Made by a program: the position numbers and the translations under genes
Source: Amblyomma americanum
Lineage: Eukaryota; Arthropoda; Arachnida; Ixodida; Ixodidae
DNA length: 64,000 nt
Assembly (NCBI RefSeq): GCF_052857255.1
Contig: NC_135498.1
Location: 161,720,124-161,784,123 of the forward strand
Reading direction: 5' to 3'
The notes under the pieces: model-generated
What the model was told of the DNA's origin: nothing
Database searches by the model: none
Seen by the model: the letters and a program-made list of their open reading frames with translations, nothing else
Shown here: piece by piece, positions 44,901-57,119 of the stretch
How the letters are laid out: every line of letters begins with the position of its first letter
Numbering within the stretch: position 1 is the first letter of the stretch

Positions 44901-45986
44901 CTACCCCAGCAGTGTGGCTCCAGGTGCCACGATGGAGTCCCGGGTCCTGACCACCACGTAAGGTCCGGAGCATGAGTGGGACTGCGAGCATGGCGCACCG
45001 TCCGCGTTGCTGAATCTGGATGGTTAAGTAAAACAAACAGCGCCTCCGCGAATGCGTCCCGCACACGCCTACCACGGGGGCTTGAAGTGGGGTACCCCCA
45101 GTCTGAATGAGGGACGTTAAAGTAACCACCGACTAAACAGGCCACCCTGGGTGCTGTCGTCGTAGAGTTAATAACCACCCCAGATTAATGCGGGAGGGAG
45201 CTCCACCGGCGAGTCTTACATACTATGACACGACCACAACAGTTGCCTTCGGAAGATTCACAGCCACTGCGACTACCTCTTGATATGAGGTGCACCAGTT
45301 TTCTAGTGACAGGCGAAATTGAGGTAAACGCGCATCAACGTACACCGCCACCTTTCCCGGAGGGGCAACAGTGTGCACACGACGGTCGTTCATTGAAGGA
45401 GATATATATTCATTTAAGCCCGGAATGGATGGCAAGGCATTGGTCTCCTGCAGTATCAGGGCCCACACCTGGAGATTGTTCGTGCGAAGCCGAGATTTGA
45501 GCTCTCCCAGCTTTGTGGAGAGGCCTCTGCAGTTTCATTGGAGAACACCAGAACTACGTGTACTCGCCATTTTCGATTAGGCTTCCAAGCGTTGGAACAG
45601 AACTGATGTAAGGTTAGATAACTGGTTTACCACAAATCGCACCAGTTTTCTAGTGACAGGCGAAATTGAGGTAAACGCGCATCAACGTACACCGCCACCT
45701 TTCCCGGAGGGGCAACAGTGTGCACACGACGGTCGTTCATTGAAGGAGATATATATTCATTTAAGCCCGGAATGGATGGCAAGGCATTGGTCTCCTGCAG
45801 TATCAGGGCCCACACCTGGAGATTGTTCGTGCGAAGCCGAGATTTGAGCTCTCCCAGCTTTGTGGAGAGGCCTCTGCAGTTTCATTGGAGAACACCAGAA
45901 CTACGTGTACTCGCCATTTTCGATTAGGCTTCCAAGCGTTGGAACAGAACTGATGTAAGGTTAGATAACTGGTTTACCACAAATCG
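41931..45986 (-). pseudogene. LINE L4: ORF2 endonuclease-RT-RNase H, broken
   Basis: Minus-strand ORF2. Endonuclease: NCRGLSTKLGELK, ILQETNALPSI, then VGGYFNVPHSDWGYP (the Asp of the usual GDFN-like motif is Tyr), PDLTWWSG and GSDHHPI (45600-44930). RT: TAPGPDFIPYDVYKNL, NFRPISLAPTLCKL, LAMDVEKTCDISHAAIL, NFRGLPLGSMLSSPLFNI. The YADD box is preceded by TAG in place of Tyr (43568-43566), giving stop-ADDITVWS. RNase H: YVDAS (near 42740), AEMLAVQEAL, and IRTNALHV (Asp changed to Asn). Tail: CPVCNTRDCEADIHHLLWDCPAL in shifted frames, with the 3' end near 41931. Together with ORF1 it is nearly full length, but it cannot be translated as one chain. Confidence 0.82.
45293..45986. repeat. Exact 347-bp tandem duplication in L4
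   Basis: Unit 1 is 45293-45639 and unit 2 is 45640-45986. Both start caccagttttctagtgacag and end cacaaatcg. I saw no difference between them, and open frames in the two units translate identically at an offset of 347. The duplication spans the ORF1/ORF2 boundary and the start of the endonuclease, so those ORF2 codons are present twice. Confidence 0.9.
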
Positions 45987-46002
45987 GAGGAGGGATGTTG
46001 AG

Positions 46003-47112
46003 TTATCCTGCAGTGCTGCAGAAGACCTCGTAGAGTTTGCGAAAAACGCATGAGGGCTGGACGTAGTCGAAGGCGCTGCAGCATTGACTGGCGTGGAGTG
46101 GGATTCCACAGGTTAAGTCTTTGCAAAGTCCGGACCTGTAAGACAGTGTGCTTTGTGGCCGAGCCTCATCTTGCGTTGCAAAAGGGCATGATCGGCGCCT
46201 GTGGCCAGGTCTGAAACAGCTGTAGCAATAGACAGCAGTCGGTTTGTAAGGGCGAGGCCGCAGAATACAGCCATAGTGGTAAAGTACGTCGTTCTGGGAG
46301 AGTTGGTGGGCCCTGTAGTGTGACGATGCACGAGCGCCCCGTTCCCATATACCGCGCTTGGATGACACGGTCGGTTGGACAGTACAGCTCACGCTGCAGG
46401 GTCGTCTGGTCTTCGGCAAAGTCGACGTTGCAAACAACACAGCGCTGTAGTTCCGAACCTTCTACTAAGTACACCTGGACGGGCACCGAGATCTCGCTTG
46501 TAGTCTATATGCACTTGAGAGTTTGCAGACGCTGGACAGCAGCCAAAGTCGGGAGCCACAGAGCGACGGTACTACATTTCGTTCTAGACATGAAGCCACG
46601 AAAACCTTTGGTCCCAAGACAAGCGTCCAGATTCGCCTGAAGAATCCTGTTCGGAATGTCTGTAAGGCTTTTGGCTGCCACAGCTTTAATGGCCAGTTTA
46701 TACGATACCGATCCCGATGTCGGCAGAGCCACCTGATTGGCATACGCTGGCAGGAACGCTTGCCTTGTGAGCTGCAGTCGGCAGAAGATGAACCCTATGC
46801 AGTGTCCCCTGATGGGCGCTTTTGAGAACTGCGGGAAGCCGGTGGCATGGATGGAGGTTATGAAGACAGGTCCATTGGAGACCTCTCCTCCTAACGCTGT
46901 ACGGTTGAAGCCCCATCTAGCAGTGGAGGCTGGGCAGCCATTGCCGAGTTCCGCCCAGAGGGCAGATCGCTCACGAGCTGAGGTGCATATGGAGAAGGCG
47001 GGATGTGCGCTGCCGCTGATGGACCGGGAGCAGGGACCGACGCCGACGAAGCCACTACTGCCAGCGCGTCACCGGTGGCGCTAGGCTGTAACATTCGCGG
47101 TGCCGGTCGCAC
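46003..47112 (-). pseudogene. LINE L4: ORF1 gag-like protein
   Basis: ORF1 read over several frames on the minus strand: a Pro/Ala-rich start (47112-46900), a central region (LPTSGSVSYKLAIKAVAAKS near 46732, then FRGFMSRTKCSTVALWLPTL), VQVYLVEGSELQRCVVCNVD (near 46480), and a zinc knuckle CYSCFRPGHRRRSC (near 46235-46195, the C-x2-C-x4-H-x4-C pattern). It lies just upstream of ORF2 with the tandem duplication between. Frameshifts and a stop near 46504 break it. Confidence 0.7.
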
Positions 47113-48744
47113 TCTCCGTTGTAATCTACAGATAAGATTGTCCCGCTTGCCACAATATATTCATTTCTTTTGCCACTCCCTGATTGGATGCTTAGCGCTC
47201 AAAAAGCGCGTCACCGAACGAATAAAGGTCATTGTCTTCCTGGCGCTGCGTGGGTCGTCTGTTCCTTGGGCGGGTCGTCCTGCCGCCCTCGGCGTCTAGC
47301 CGTCGAATACGTAACAAGGCCTAGCCTCGAAGCCCAGTCCAGCGGCCGGGAACACTGAAGGGCATTTGCTTACTGCCACCCAGTCACACTGCGCATAAGC
47401 CTCGGGAGCTTCCTCAGATGGTGCGAAGTCAGTTCTCTTGATATAAGGAACGTATTTATGCGGATGGCAAGATTTTTCACTGGAGCGACGTACAGCCACC
47501 TTAGCAGGGACACTTCGTCTTATTCACTCGTTCGTGCCAATATTATTATATGAACATAATTATGTGCCTAACATCACTGTGAATTACACATTCTATGAAT
47601 GAAATCTGACATTGCATTAAAGACGACGCGATCTTTGCAACTTGGGGGACTTGGGGTCTCAGTAAGACGCTGAGGTGAGAGGCAGCTCAATCTGCCATTT
47701 TGCAACAGTTTGCAGTAATTACTTGCCGTGACACGCGCAACGCTAAAAGCCACACGCCAGTGCGTAGCGTGCAGTCCCAACGGCGTTAAAATCCAGCACG
47801 CCTGCTGCCAGATCACGTGGCAGGACTGTTCATTATTTAAGGTTGGACGTGATTGTAGGCTGCGTGTACGTGTGTTTTTTCAACGTCACTATCGACCCGC
47901 AGCGGAATGCCTTTAGCGTGTGCTCCTCGGCCTGTTTATCTTTGTGTTATCCGCAGCGCGTGTATATTTTGGTACAGTGATTCGATGCGGGATTACACCA
48001 GCTCGTAATACCACTCGCCACTCCACCCACACTACCGGGGGGTGTCGCGTCAAGGTTGTTTCGCATGCACGCGACGGAGCGAATCGAGTGACACGTTGCA
48101 GCTGTACCGCAAAAAAGAAACTGTCTGCTCTATCACCTGTGTTATATTGGTAACATTGCCTGCAGCTCAAAATTTTTAGTGGCAGCCGGCCGTAAAGAAA
48201 AATCATTGCCAAATGCTGACGAACAACAAACCCTTGGATAGGAGTGCTTTGGAGCCTTTTAATATAACCATATCAAATTATATGGTTTCCAAGAACCCAA
48301 GCTGTGTAGAGCTTATCGTAAGAACTAGTGTGAGCAAATGTCAATATGTGTTTAAAGTATGGTCGGTCTAAACATTGCCTTGTGTGTGTGTGTCAAATGT
48401 GAACAATGCAAACAATTGCCAGCAAGTGCCAGACATTGTGGGTGCAAGAATACACAGCTCGAAATCATGTTATGCAGGTGAAGTGCCTGCTGTTCAGTAG
48501 TGAAGAGGTCCGAAAAGAGCTTCGTTGGAGAGGATGCCTCCACTGTCCATATGAGGGGCGCTTTACTTGCCTATGCCCGTTCAGCGTTTGTATAAGAACA
48601 CAAGTATGTATTGAGGTTTCTAAAATATGTTTATTAGACCTCTGTGCAGGGATCAGTGTGTTTGTTTCGATGTCTGCTTTTAACCAGAACGTTGATGGCA
48701 TGTAATGGCATTCCCCTATACAAAGCAATATGTATACCATCTTT
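47113..48744. other. No gene recognised
   Basis: Includes a short (TG)n run near 48380-48392. Open frames lack recognised motifs. Confidence 0.4.
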
Positions 48745-49085
48745 GCGAAACGTAACCGAGCAGCGGATACTTCAGCGGGACCGGGCTCTCCGCCGAGCGG
48801 CAGCGCTTCGGCGCTGGCCGCTGCTTCTCGGCTGCAAGCGTAAACTTAATGGCGTAAGCCCGCGTTCTCACCCTCCTCTTTTAACGATAAGAAGTAAGCA
48901 GGTAGTATGCGCGGTGAGGAATTCCGCGCCTTTGGTGTGCAGTCACTGAGCAAGGGCGCAGGCTTACTCAGCCAGTTTGCACTCGCAGCCACGGAGCAGC
49001 AACCAGCGCTGATGATAGCAGCGCCGTTGCTCGGCTGTGAGCCCGCTCCGGCCGCCGGCACGCTGCTCGGTTATTTTTCGTAAGG
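48745..49085. mobile_element. GC-rich foldback/MITE-like element with ~100-bp inverted arms
   Basis: The left arm (about 48745-48850) and right arm (about 48970-49085) are imperfect inverted copies. Shared blocks are taaccgagcagcg at the outside and cgagcngcagcgct-like and gctgcaagcgtaaact-like segments inside; the right arm reads the complement, ending cgctgctcggtta. The centre is about 120 bp. No coding motif is seen. It could be a non-autonomous DNA transposon. TSD not identified. Confidence 0.75.
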
Positions 49086-49245
49086 ACTGTACCTCTCTTC
49101 TCATTACGTCATCATAAATTATTCCCACTTTCATGGTGAGTATGACGAAGTGCATAAATTCATAGAGGTTTAGGGTGGATTCACTGCCTCTACCGATATT
49201 GACGAGGAATCTGAGATTCCCGTAGTAGATCATTTCTCTCGCTGG

Positions 49246-49326
49246 CCATCGAGGCACCCCAGGCGTAGTGCTCTAAGAGCACTATGCTTAGGCCAGCATA
49301 TAGGGTGCCTGCTGTCCATCGAGGCA
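49246..49326. repeat. Hairpin flanked by 11-bp direct repeats
   Basis: The direct repeat ccatcgaggca occurs at 49246-49256 and 49316-49326. Between them lie a perfect stem with a single central base (agtgctctaagagcact) and an outer complementary pair (aggcaccc / gggtgcct). The whole can fold as a nested hairpin. Confidence 0.6.
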
Positions 49327-49719
49327 CAATACCTAAAGCTTCGGCGTGGCAGCGCACCGCGGACATCAAGGTACCCTGCGCTGGCTTCGGTGGCCACACG
49401 TAGCGGTGTTTAATTTGGAAGTTGATGACCGTGTGCCACTCTACCATGTACCTGAGTTAAAAGACACCTTTAGCATACCGTGCACAGTGCTACCGTTAAC
49501 GGAATAACCTGAGGCCGTGCGCAGCCAATGCGTGTGGGCAAATCATTTTGACGGCGCCACAAGGCGCCACGTACAAGGCAGCTGCACCACCGGGACAAAT
49601 CAGCGCGTGCTCAACGGCCTGGTCCATGTCGAGGATGAAGTGGTCCCTGATGCGCAATCGAGATTTTTGATACGGATGAAGGAGTCGAATGCACTGCCTC
49701 TCGCCCTGCGTTATAAGTG

Positions 49720-49775
49720 AACGTTGAAAACCCTTCGTGGTTCAAATTATTCCACAATCCTCCACTACATCATTC
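49720..49775 (+). mobile_element. SINE body fragment
   Basis: The segment cgtggttcaaattattcc followed by tcctccactac resembles the middle of the Ruka-like SINE (ggtggtcgaaatt ... ccttcactac). Only about 50 bp are recognisable. Confidence 0.45.
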
Positions 49776-52700
49776 TTTCTTATATAATTTAAGAAAATTT
49801 GTACTTCTGCAAACATATTCATGATTTAGGCCCAAGCAAAGTGCGCCTTGCTGTCCTCCCCGCATTGCCGTCGTGGATGATAGGGACTGTATGAATCCGA
49901 AGCAAGCATCCACATTTTTCTTTTTCTCAATGGTGGTCGGAACATTTCTTCTGTCATTTCTAAAATTTTGCAGTGATTTTTATCAAGAATCATTACCCCG
50001 TTTTCTAAAACTCGAGACGGAGAAAAATACAAAGTTGACACCATAACACCAACGGTGGGAGAAAAAAGGGAAACCCGTGCCCTCACACAGCGAGTCAGTC
50101 CAAAACTCGGCGCTCTGCTCCAAGACTGCATAAGGACAACGAACACACTGGCATGGTGTCAGCTCAGCCGCTTTCTATCTCTGCCTCTTTATTACCCTCC
50201 CCACCGGTTCTCTAATAGCTAAGACCCCTTCAATGAAGCAGCGCTTTACGAAACATCGGTATGAAGTGATGGGCTACAGGGCAGTATCTTAAGCTATTTA
50301 GCAGGAGGACAACGTTGTTATCCGATTGCACTAATACCCATGTCACATGGCACCCGTCATTGAAAATTATAGCAAAAAGATATCTATGTCATCATTCTAT
50401 AGCAATGCCGGTGTCACGTGGAACTCTTCAGAGACTGCTTTAGCAAAGGCGCCGTATTTCACATGGTCAAAATATGAAGGGTGTTAAATAGTGCAGCTAA
50501 GATTGCTCCTTAAACATGAAACATTAATTGAACTTTCAGCCTTACTCCGACTGTCTTTACTGACAACTTCTCTTGTAATCAGGCAAAGATTTTATTCTAC
50601 CCTCTATTGCCTCTCACTCTAATTGCAATATTCCTACTGCCTCTAGATTTGAGGGCAAAATAAGGACCATCTACTCCCAAATACTTCTGACTGTTCACAT
50701 GTGGTCAGTGTACAAAGAATCTGAAAATGCTGAATGAAACAAGCTGCATGCTTACTGGTCCTATTTGCATCACTGTATATTCGCCATAAAACATTACGTG
50801 GGTGATTATCTCGGTCAGTTTTGGTGTTTGTTGCCATTTAACTTGCTGGGTGACGACACTGTGTGAGTTCAGTGAATATACTTGGTCTAATGCATTTATA
50901 GGATATAATAAGCTTGTAGTGGGGCCTGGGTAACTCAGCCTTCCGGCAGGCTGCATAACGGCTGAGTTAAACAAAGCTCAAAAAGAACAGCATACAAGAT
51001 ATTGATGCGTGCTGAACTTACAGTAGTTTACATTATGAGTTCGCCAAAATATATGGATGGAATTGCACACACCAAAAACTAGAAAAGACAAAATACAAAT
51101 GACCGGAAGCCGAAAAAAGAAACGCTAAACGTGACGCATTTGTTCATCGGCAGAACCAGAAACTGAGAGAGTTGGTGCATACTGAAGAAGTAAAAAGCAG
51201 CGCAGCAACGATGGACAAGAACGAAGGATGAAAAACAAGCGCTGAATAACAACTGAGGTTGATCGGAAAATACGCAGGTATTAATACTCGCCGAAAAAGA
51301 ATAAGGACACATGCTTCTCTGCAAATGCTTCTGATCATATAAATCAAGAAACTTAATCTCACAATCATGAAGAAGCATCTAAGCTGTGCTTACACACGTG
51401 TTACAATTCACATGGAGGTGATACGCCTCACACAAATCCCTTGTTAATTTTTCTCTATATCTGCAAATAACTCTTGTCTCATGGAAAAGAGGTGAGCACA
51501 TTTTCTTTTCGGGGGAACCCGGCATATTATTCAGAGAACAATCTCTGTTAAGTAACTCAAGGTTGGACGATGGGGGGTCCTTTAGCGATCATGCACCTAG
51601 GTACAGTGGTTGTAGTGAAAAATGGCATATTAATAAAGACGCATTCGACGACTTGCAAAATGCACGCCTTTGAAAGCACCAGATCGTAGGGGACTTACAC
51701 CACGCTTTGCTGTGTCGTCATATATGGCTGAGCATTTTGCACAGACTAAGCGCATCACAGAAGGCATAAGGCCGCTGCATTCTGAAGGCCATTGCATCAT
51801 AGTGCTGGTTGTAGTATTACTGTTTTTACTTCTATCTTCTAGTGTGTCAACAATTTAAGTAATGGTTCATGCTTTAAGTTGCTTAGTGATCTGTAGATAC
51901 CGGATGTTTGCTTGCGTCTTTCAAATTATGCCTTAGACATTAATATATATGTATCCCCCGTGATATTCGCCTATGACTGGTAAATATTTTGGAATTGTCT
52001 TTCTCCTTCAGGTTGCTTCAGTTTCATCATCCGAACGATGGCTGAGGCGTGTACTTGGTGTTTATTTCTTGTGCACAATGAAAACAGGCAATACAACTGC
52101 TGAATCGAAGTTTATTGTCATTTCAGCGATGGAAGCAAGCTGTTTTAATAGTTGTAGTGAATTAAAGCTACACATTAAAGTTTATATTGCAGTTTCTCGG
52201 GTGCCTTACAGCACTTTAAGGCCAACTAGGCATCACAGTTATTCTTCGGCTCATCAAACCGAAACGGTATGAGAGAATTAAATGCAATTATAAATTATTT
52301 AATGGTCGTAGGTGATTACTACGGTGTGGACCATGCATCATCTAACGTCTAACGCAGAATTAAAAAACATGCAGATAAAATTGCCTGTTAAGAGTCCTTT
52401 AAACTAATTTTCTAGGTGTGGCACATTTTATTGTTTTCAATTTGCAGAGGTAGCCCTGTTGAGCGCTGCTTGCCTTCTTTATGTTGTTCGCTTTTTATTA
52501 ATGGTTTCCGCCCTAATTTCCTGTATTTTTAGTGGTATCATCACGTAGTGACTCCTTCCAATTTTTCATTACTCCATCCCTTCTCTTCCGTCCTTTTATT
52601 TTGTAGCGGTCCTAATGGCAGCTGGCAGCTTTTCTTTCTTTTCTCACTTCTGTGTGCCAGTGCTCATGTTTCTAAAACAAGTATAGTTTACTTAAGGGAT

Positions 52701-53429
52701 GAATCCTAAATTTTAAAGCATCATTAACGTGCCAGCTTTCGTTTTTAGCAGATGCCATGAGTGATGATGCTTACTGCTGCCAAGAATCTTTCATTGACAT
52801 AAATTGGTTCACAAGTGCAGGACATGGCTTGCTCTCATAAGCGCACATTGTTGGATTGTAGTTTGCTCATGCTCTCTTGGTAACTGCCAGAATGGCCTCC
52901 GTAGGTGACTTATGTATTATTGTGCGGAAGTGTAAATTCTTATGCTACTACTGATGAGCGGTTACAGGGTGCTTATTATGCCTTCTTCCACAGTCATATC
53001 TTTTTGGGGCTTCAATTATTATACTGACGTTCACTTGAGCAAGCATCTTGCTCCAAAATGCCGGTAGAACTTCATGTCATTTGTCAGTTTTTTTACGAAG
53101 TGCATAACTTCAGGTAGGAATCAGTTTCAGGTCTCAGTGCTCATTCATTTGTTTTTGCTTTTCATCCTTTGTGTCAGATGTTAGGTTCTCGAGGATAGTT
53201 TGAGCCACAGCCTTCACTATTTAAGTAGTGTCGCACAATGTATCAGTCATCGCAATTGGTCATTAAAACTGAGCACTCCAACCTAGCTTTATGTGCACAC
53301 CAAAGCTGAAATTTGAAGGCAACTTTGACGACAATTTAAAACTGAATTGGTCGTTTTACGGGCATAATGTTACAGGCCACTTGAAGTCCGGAACGAGCTT
53401 AGTAACGTGCCAAATGGCTATCAAGGTAG
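49776..53429. other. No gene recognised over about 3.6 kb
   Basis: AT-rich, with short open frames (for example 51079-51378 -, 51973-52272 +) that show no family motif, and no inverted or tandem repeats that I noticed. This is the longest stretch without recognisable TEs in the window. Confidence 0.4.
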
Positions 53430-53529
53430 ATGTACACTGGTAGCGAAGGCTCCATAGACGCCCATTGGTCCAAAAAATGGCGGCTCGTGGGCACTCCAGC
53501 GCCCCCTGGATTTTGGGGGGCAAACTACG

Positions 53530-53590
53530 CAAACGTGACGTAGAATGACGTCACGCATACGTATGCTTTTGGCGCGAATTATAAAGCGGT
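53530..53590 (+). promoter_or_regulatory. Candidate promoter: CRE, palindrome, E2F-like site and TATA box
   Basis: A full CRE (tgacgtca, 53546-53553) is followed by the perfect 12-bp palindrome gcatacgtatgc (53555-53566), an E2F-like ggcgcgaa (53571-53578) and a TATA-like ttataaag (53579-53586). An ATG in fair context follows at 53668 and opens a 22-codon frame. The arrangement resembles a core promoter; there is no evidence of transcription here. Confidence 0.35.
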
Positions 53591-53711
53591 CTTTCTGTAG
53601 AATCCGCGTTTTCGAGCTTGCCCGTACCTCTCGAAGCTTGCTGCCTTTCAGCGCGCCCCAACCTATGCCAGTCAAATGTGCTCGAGTTCCTGCTAGTTAT
53701 GGCCTTGTTAA

Positions 53712-53936
53712 TGTGCAATTGGGAACGCAATGAAAGTGACTGGTAAAGGAGGGGCAGCATAGAAAGGCAGCAACACTTCCAGACACTGGCGAAGCATGTC
53801 TGTGGCCGGGTTAGCCGGGTATCGAAACAAGGCCTGTAAAGACGCGCTGTAATGCACCGCACACTCATGAATAGGGGGCAGGTCAAGAGTGTTGCAAAAA
53901 TACAAAATTTGCCAGGTTTTAATAAAATGACTTACC
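53712..53936 (-). CDS. Uncharacterised open frame
   Basis: The minus-strand frame reads, among others, LQALFRYPANPATDMLRQCL and has the composition of a real protein. A consensus-like splice donor (gag|gtaagt) lies at its upstream edge near 53933. I recognise no family. It could be an exon, an eroded TE fragment or chance. Confidence 0.25.
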
Positions 53937-53995
53937 TCTTTCATAAAACAAGGTGCTAATATATTTTTTTTTTCTATTGGCAGATTACATTCCAA

Positions 53996-55985
53996 TTTTG
54001 TAGCTTTATCATTTCTTTATATGAGTGTTTTGCCCCCCATCCTCTGGTTGTGCTGCAGTCGCGCTAAACCACTTTTCGGCCCAGCCTTCGCCACCACTTT
54101 AAATCCGCCTTGTGGCTACTCCAACTGCATCAATATGTTTTGTGTTTATGTGGAACAAAATAAACATTAATTTCACATGGTTTCTAGCGTCTCTTTTTTC
54201 AAATGCCACTTCTGAACAAAGGCACAGCTGCTTGATGGCTGGTGAGACCAGTCGCAAGCTAGATTGTTTTCACAGTTTACTAGAACAAAGATAAAGTTTC
54301 CGCGCGTATGCAACAACAAACCACACAAAAAAATATACTGCACCATATTGGTGCCGATCACAACCGCGCATAGCAATAGCTAGCATTCAAACTGCGCACG
54401 CCCAAAACAGAAACAGAAGATGCCATTTCAGTCGCTTTGTGCGCTACAGTCTCCTGAGCCAATGGGTCCAATGGGAGTGTCCGCTGATCGAGAAATTTTC
54501 TTCGTATGTGTGGCGTGCGATCAGTGCGGTGATGACTCGATAAGGGCCGCAAAAGCAGCGCAGGCTAGATTCCGTCGGGAGCGCTGCTGGGGCGCGGTCA
54601 CGCTGTTGGCAGCTAGCGCGAGCTGTAGCTTTGTACAGGTAGAATTAATATGAACAGGAACACGAGAGCGCGTGGCCGCCGCGCTTCACAAAGCGCTGCC
54701 GCCAACAGGCGCAGTGAATAGGCTGCACCAGGCAAATGAGCGGGAAGAGCTGATCGTCCTTACTGCGCATGCGCCTTTGTGCGGATTACCTTTGACTCTC
54801 GTCGACAGCGCATGCTGAGGAGGGGCGGCCGCGCCCTCGTGTATTCCCTTTGATATTGATTGTACCTGTGCATGTGCGACGAGGCTGTACCTTATCTGTA
54901 TGAAGACAGAAGTCGGAAACGACTGCGCCAAAGACGGAAAAACTGGTTTGCGGGTGTGGGTACTCTGCGAGCAGCCTGCCACTTTCACGTTTTTGCGGCG
55001 TTGTAGTTTTGAGACGTTCAGATGCTAACGGCCTTTTTGCTATGACATTATCATTGCACGCTCGAGTGCCTATGCGACCTGTTGTGCTCGCCGCCTCGTT
55101 TCATGCTTTGTCGTGCCGCAACTTTTGTTCGTCGCGAGAAAAAAAAACGGCGTCTTCTATGCTGACTGCAGCTGTGTTCCTTTTCGGGCGAGACCATGGC
55201 TCCCGACTTCGTTCGCGGGAAGGCGACGCCTTCATTTGGCGGTGAGTTGTTGTTTTTACATCAGCATTGGTTTGCTCCCTGAGAGCGACGGATTGGTACT
55301 ACTCTTCCGGGGTTACTTCTTTCTCGCTTACCAATATTGGGCACTTCAAAGGCACCTTGAAAGTCAGCAGTGAAAGGCTAGCCGTGCATTCTTGCAGCGT
55401 CTTAAGAGGCTGATGTGAAAGCGATGTGGCAGGAGCACTCAAAATGCATGTCTAACGCGTAACCTCTAATCTAAGCTAGTTAAATCAAATGCGAAATTCA
55501 CAGAGATATTGGCACGACCGCTAATGACACTGGCTACGGTATCATCTTACGGGCAATCTACTCAAACGTCGCCTTCTCTCCTCGATGTAGGCACCTTATA
55601 CAGGGATTATAACGGACGGGAAAAGTTGTCAGTGACAAGGTATGAGAGGTGCGGAGACGATAAGTAGAACAACCAGAGTTGATGGCAACTCTTGCCAGCG
55701 CTTTGCGTACACGTATGCCATCTTTGGCACTAGTTTGTTCAGCCTTAACTTCAAGTTATGCAAAGCTGCCGTTCTCAATAAAGCAATATTTCGTGGAGCG
55801 CTTTCAAAACAAGTTCCACAAGCCTGACAGCGCCTTCCGCATAAAATACGCGCTTTGTTTCGGTTGCAATACGTAAGTAAGAGCCTGCTTGAGTTTCTCG
55901 AGCTTCCAGCCATTTCAAGAGGGTAGGGGTCACAAGCGTACCTGAGATTGCAGAGGTACTTCATGCCATACACCATTGCCATCCA
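53996..55985. other. No gene recognised; short GC-rich inverted repeat
   Basis: Near 54605-54622 (ctgttggcagctagcgc) and 54698-54713 (gcgctgccgccaacag) is a complementary pair. The surrounding 54540-54720 is GC-rich. Other open frames here lack motifs. Confidence 0.3.
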
Positions 55986-57119
55986 ATGCTGAGCTCTGTC
56001 ACGATGCCGCACTTTCAGGACATCAACGACGTGGTGAAAAAAGCGTCCCGAATTGAGGCCTTCTTCCTGGCAGAGCTCCACTACAAGTCACCTCACGCGG
56101 TTGAGGCCTCCCTTGAGCCGCCTTGGGCATGGCTTATATCCTCGGTTGCGTTCTACCCGGCGATCCCGCCCACCAACGATTTCCCGTCTAGGGACACACC
56201 CGCCTACCGGAACCCAGTTTGATTTCCACTCTGCTTCTATTCCGTGCGCTATAGACCCAACAAGGCTCAGTGCTAAAGACCGGCACCGAGTCCGCCTCCT
56301 GCCGCAGCGCACCGAAGAAACCGAATCGGCCTCCTTCGGCAGCTGGCCGAAAATATGGCGTCGTAGGCGAAACGTGTCAGCCTCCTTCAAATGTGTGGTG
56401 AAGATACAGTGTGGTAGGCGCAACGAGGACCGCAGGGAGCCTGTTGTTTTTGTTGTCACAAATCTGTTGCCATAAAGCAGGGGCCCGGACAGCCTTCTGC
56501 AAAGCGTCAGAGGAGGAGATGAAGAACAAGATCGCCCCCTCCTGCCCGGATCACCATCGCCATCAATGGTGTTGGCCTGTTCATCGTGAGGTGCTTCGTG
56601 GCCTGAATGACGGCCTCATCATTAGCGCGAAAAAGCGGTAAGGGTTTTGCTGTCGGCTTTTCAACTTACATTGTGCCCGCCTTCAAAATGCGGCGTTGGT
56701 TGCAGTCAGAATGACCGGAATGGTAATGCCCGCTCCTTTAGACACATGCTCTGGTGTTTACATTCTCTGCGATCTCGTCAAAAACGCTCGCGACACTAAG
56801 CGACTACATAAGCAAAATGGAAACATCACTCTTCCGATGGTATCTGCTCAGGTGGCATTCGCAACGCCAGCAGCCCGCTTAACGGTTACGATAAATGCGC
56901 GAAAGTTAACACAGCGCTTCTTCCAACTTGGCGGACTTTTCTGCACAGTGATCTTGCGCTGTAACTCTGTAGCTAAGCAAGAATCGTCGTCGATCTATCT
57001 CGGGCTCCTATCTCTTTGGTATCAATGCCATAGAGATAGGAGCCACTGCTTGTAACCTCTTCCGGGTCAGCGCGACAAGAAGTGGCATTGTCACTGTTCT
57101 GACCTACTTTGCACGATCA
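55986..57119 (+). other. Possible upstream (gag/protease) part of Gypsy E, not recognisable
   Basis: The sequence directly precedes the Gypsy E pre-RT region and has interrupted protein-like frames (for example 55986-56222), but no zinc knuckle or protease motif can be made out. Confidence 0.25.

Noticed and set aside
45293..45986. A pair of LTRs or terminal repeats
   Set aside because: The units abut directly and contain LINE ORF1/ORF2 boundary sequence, with no TG...CA ends.
53668..53733. First exon of a THAP zinc-finger gene (frame starts MPVKCAR)
   Set aside because: The second Cys and the following conserved residues of THAP domains are missing, and the frame ends after 22 codons.
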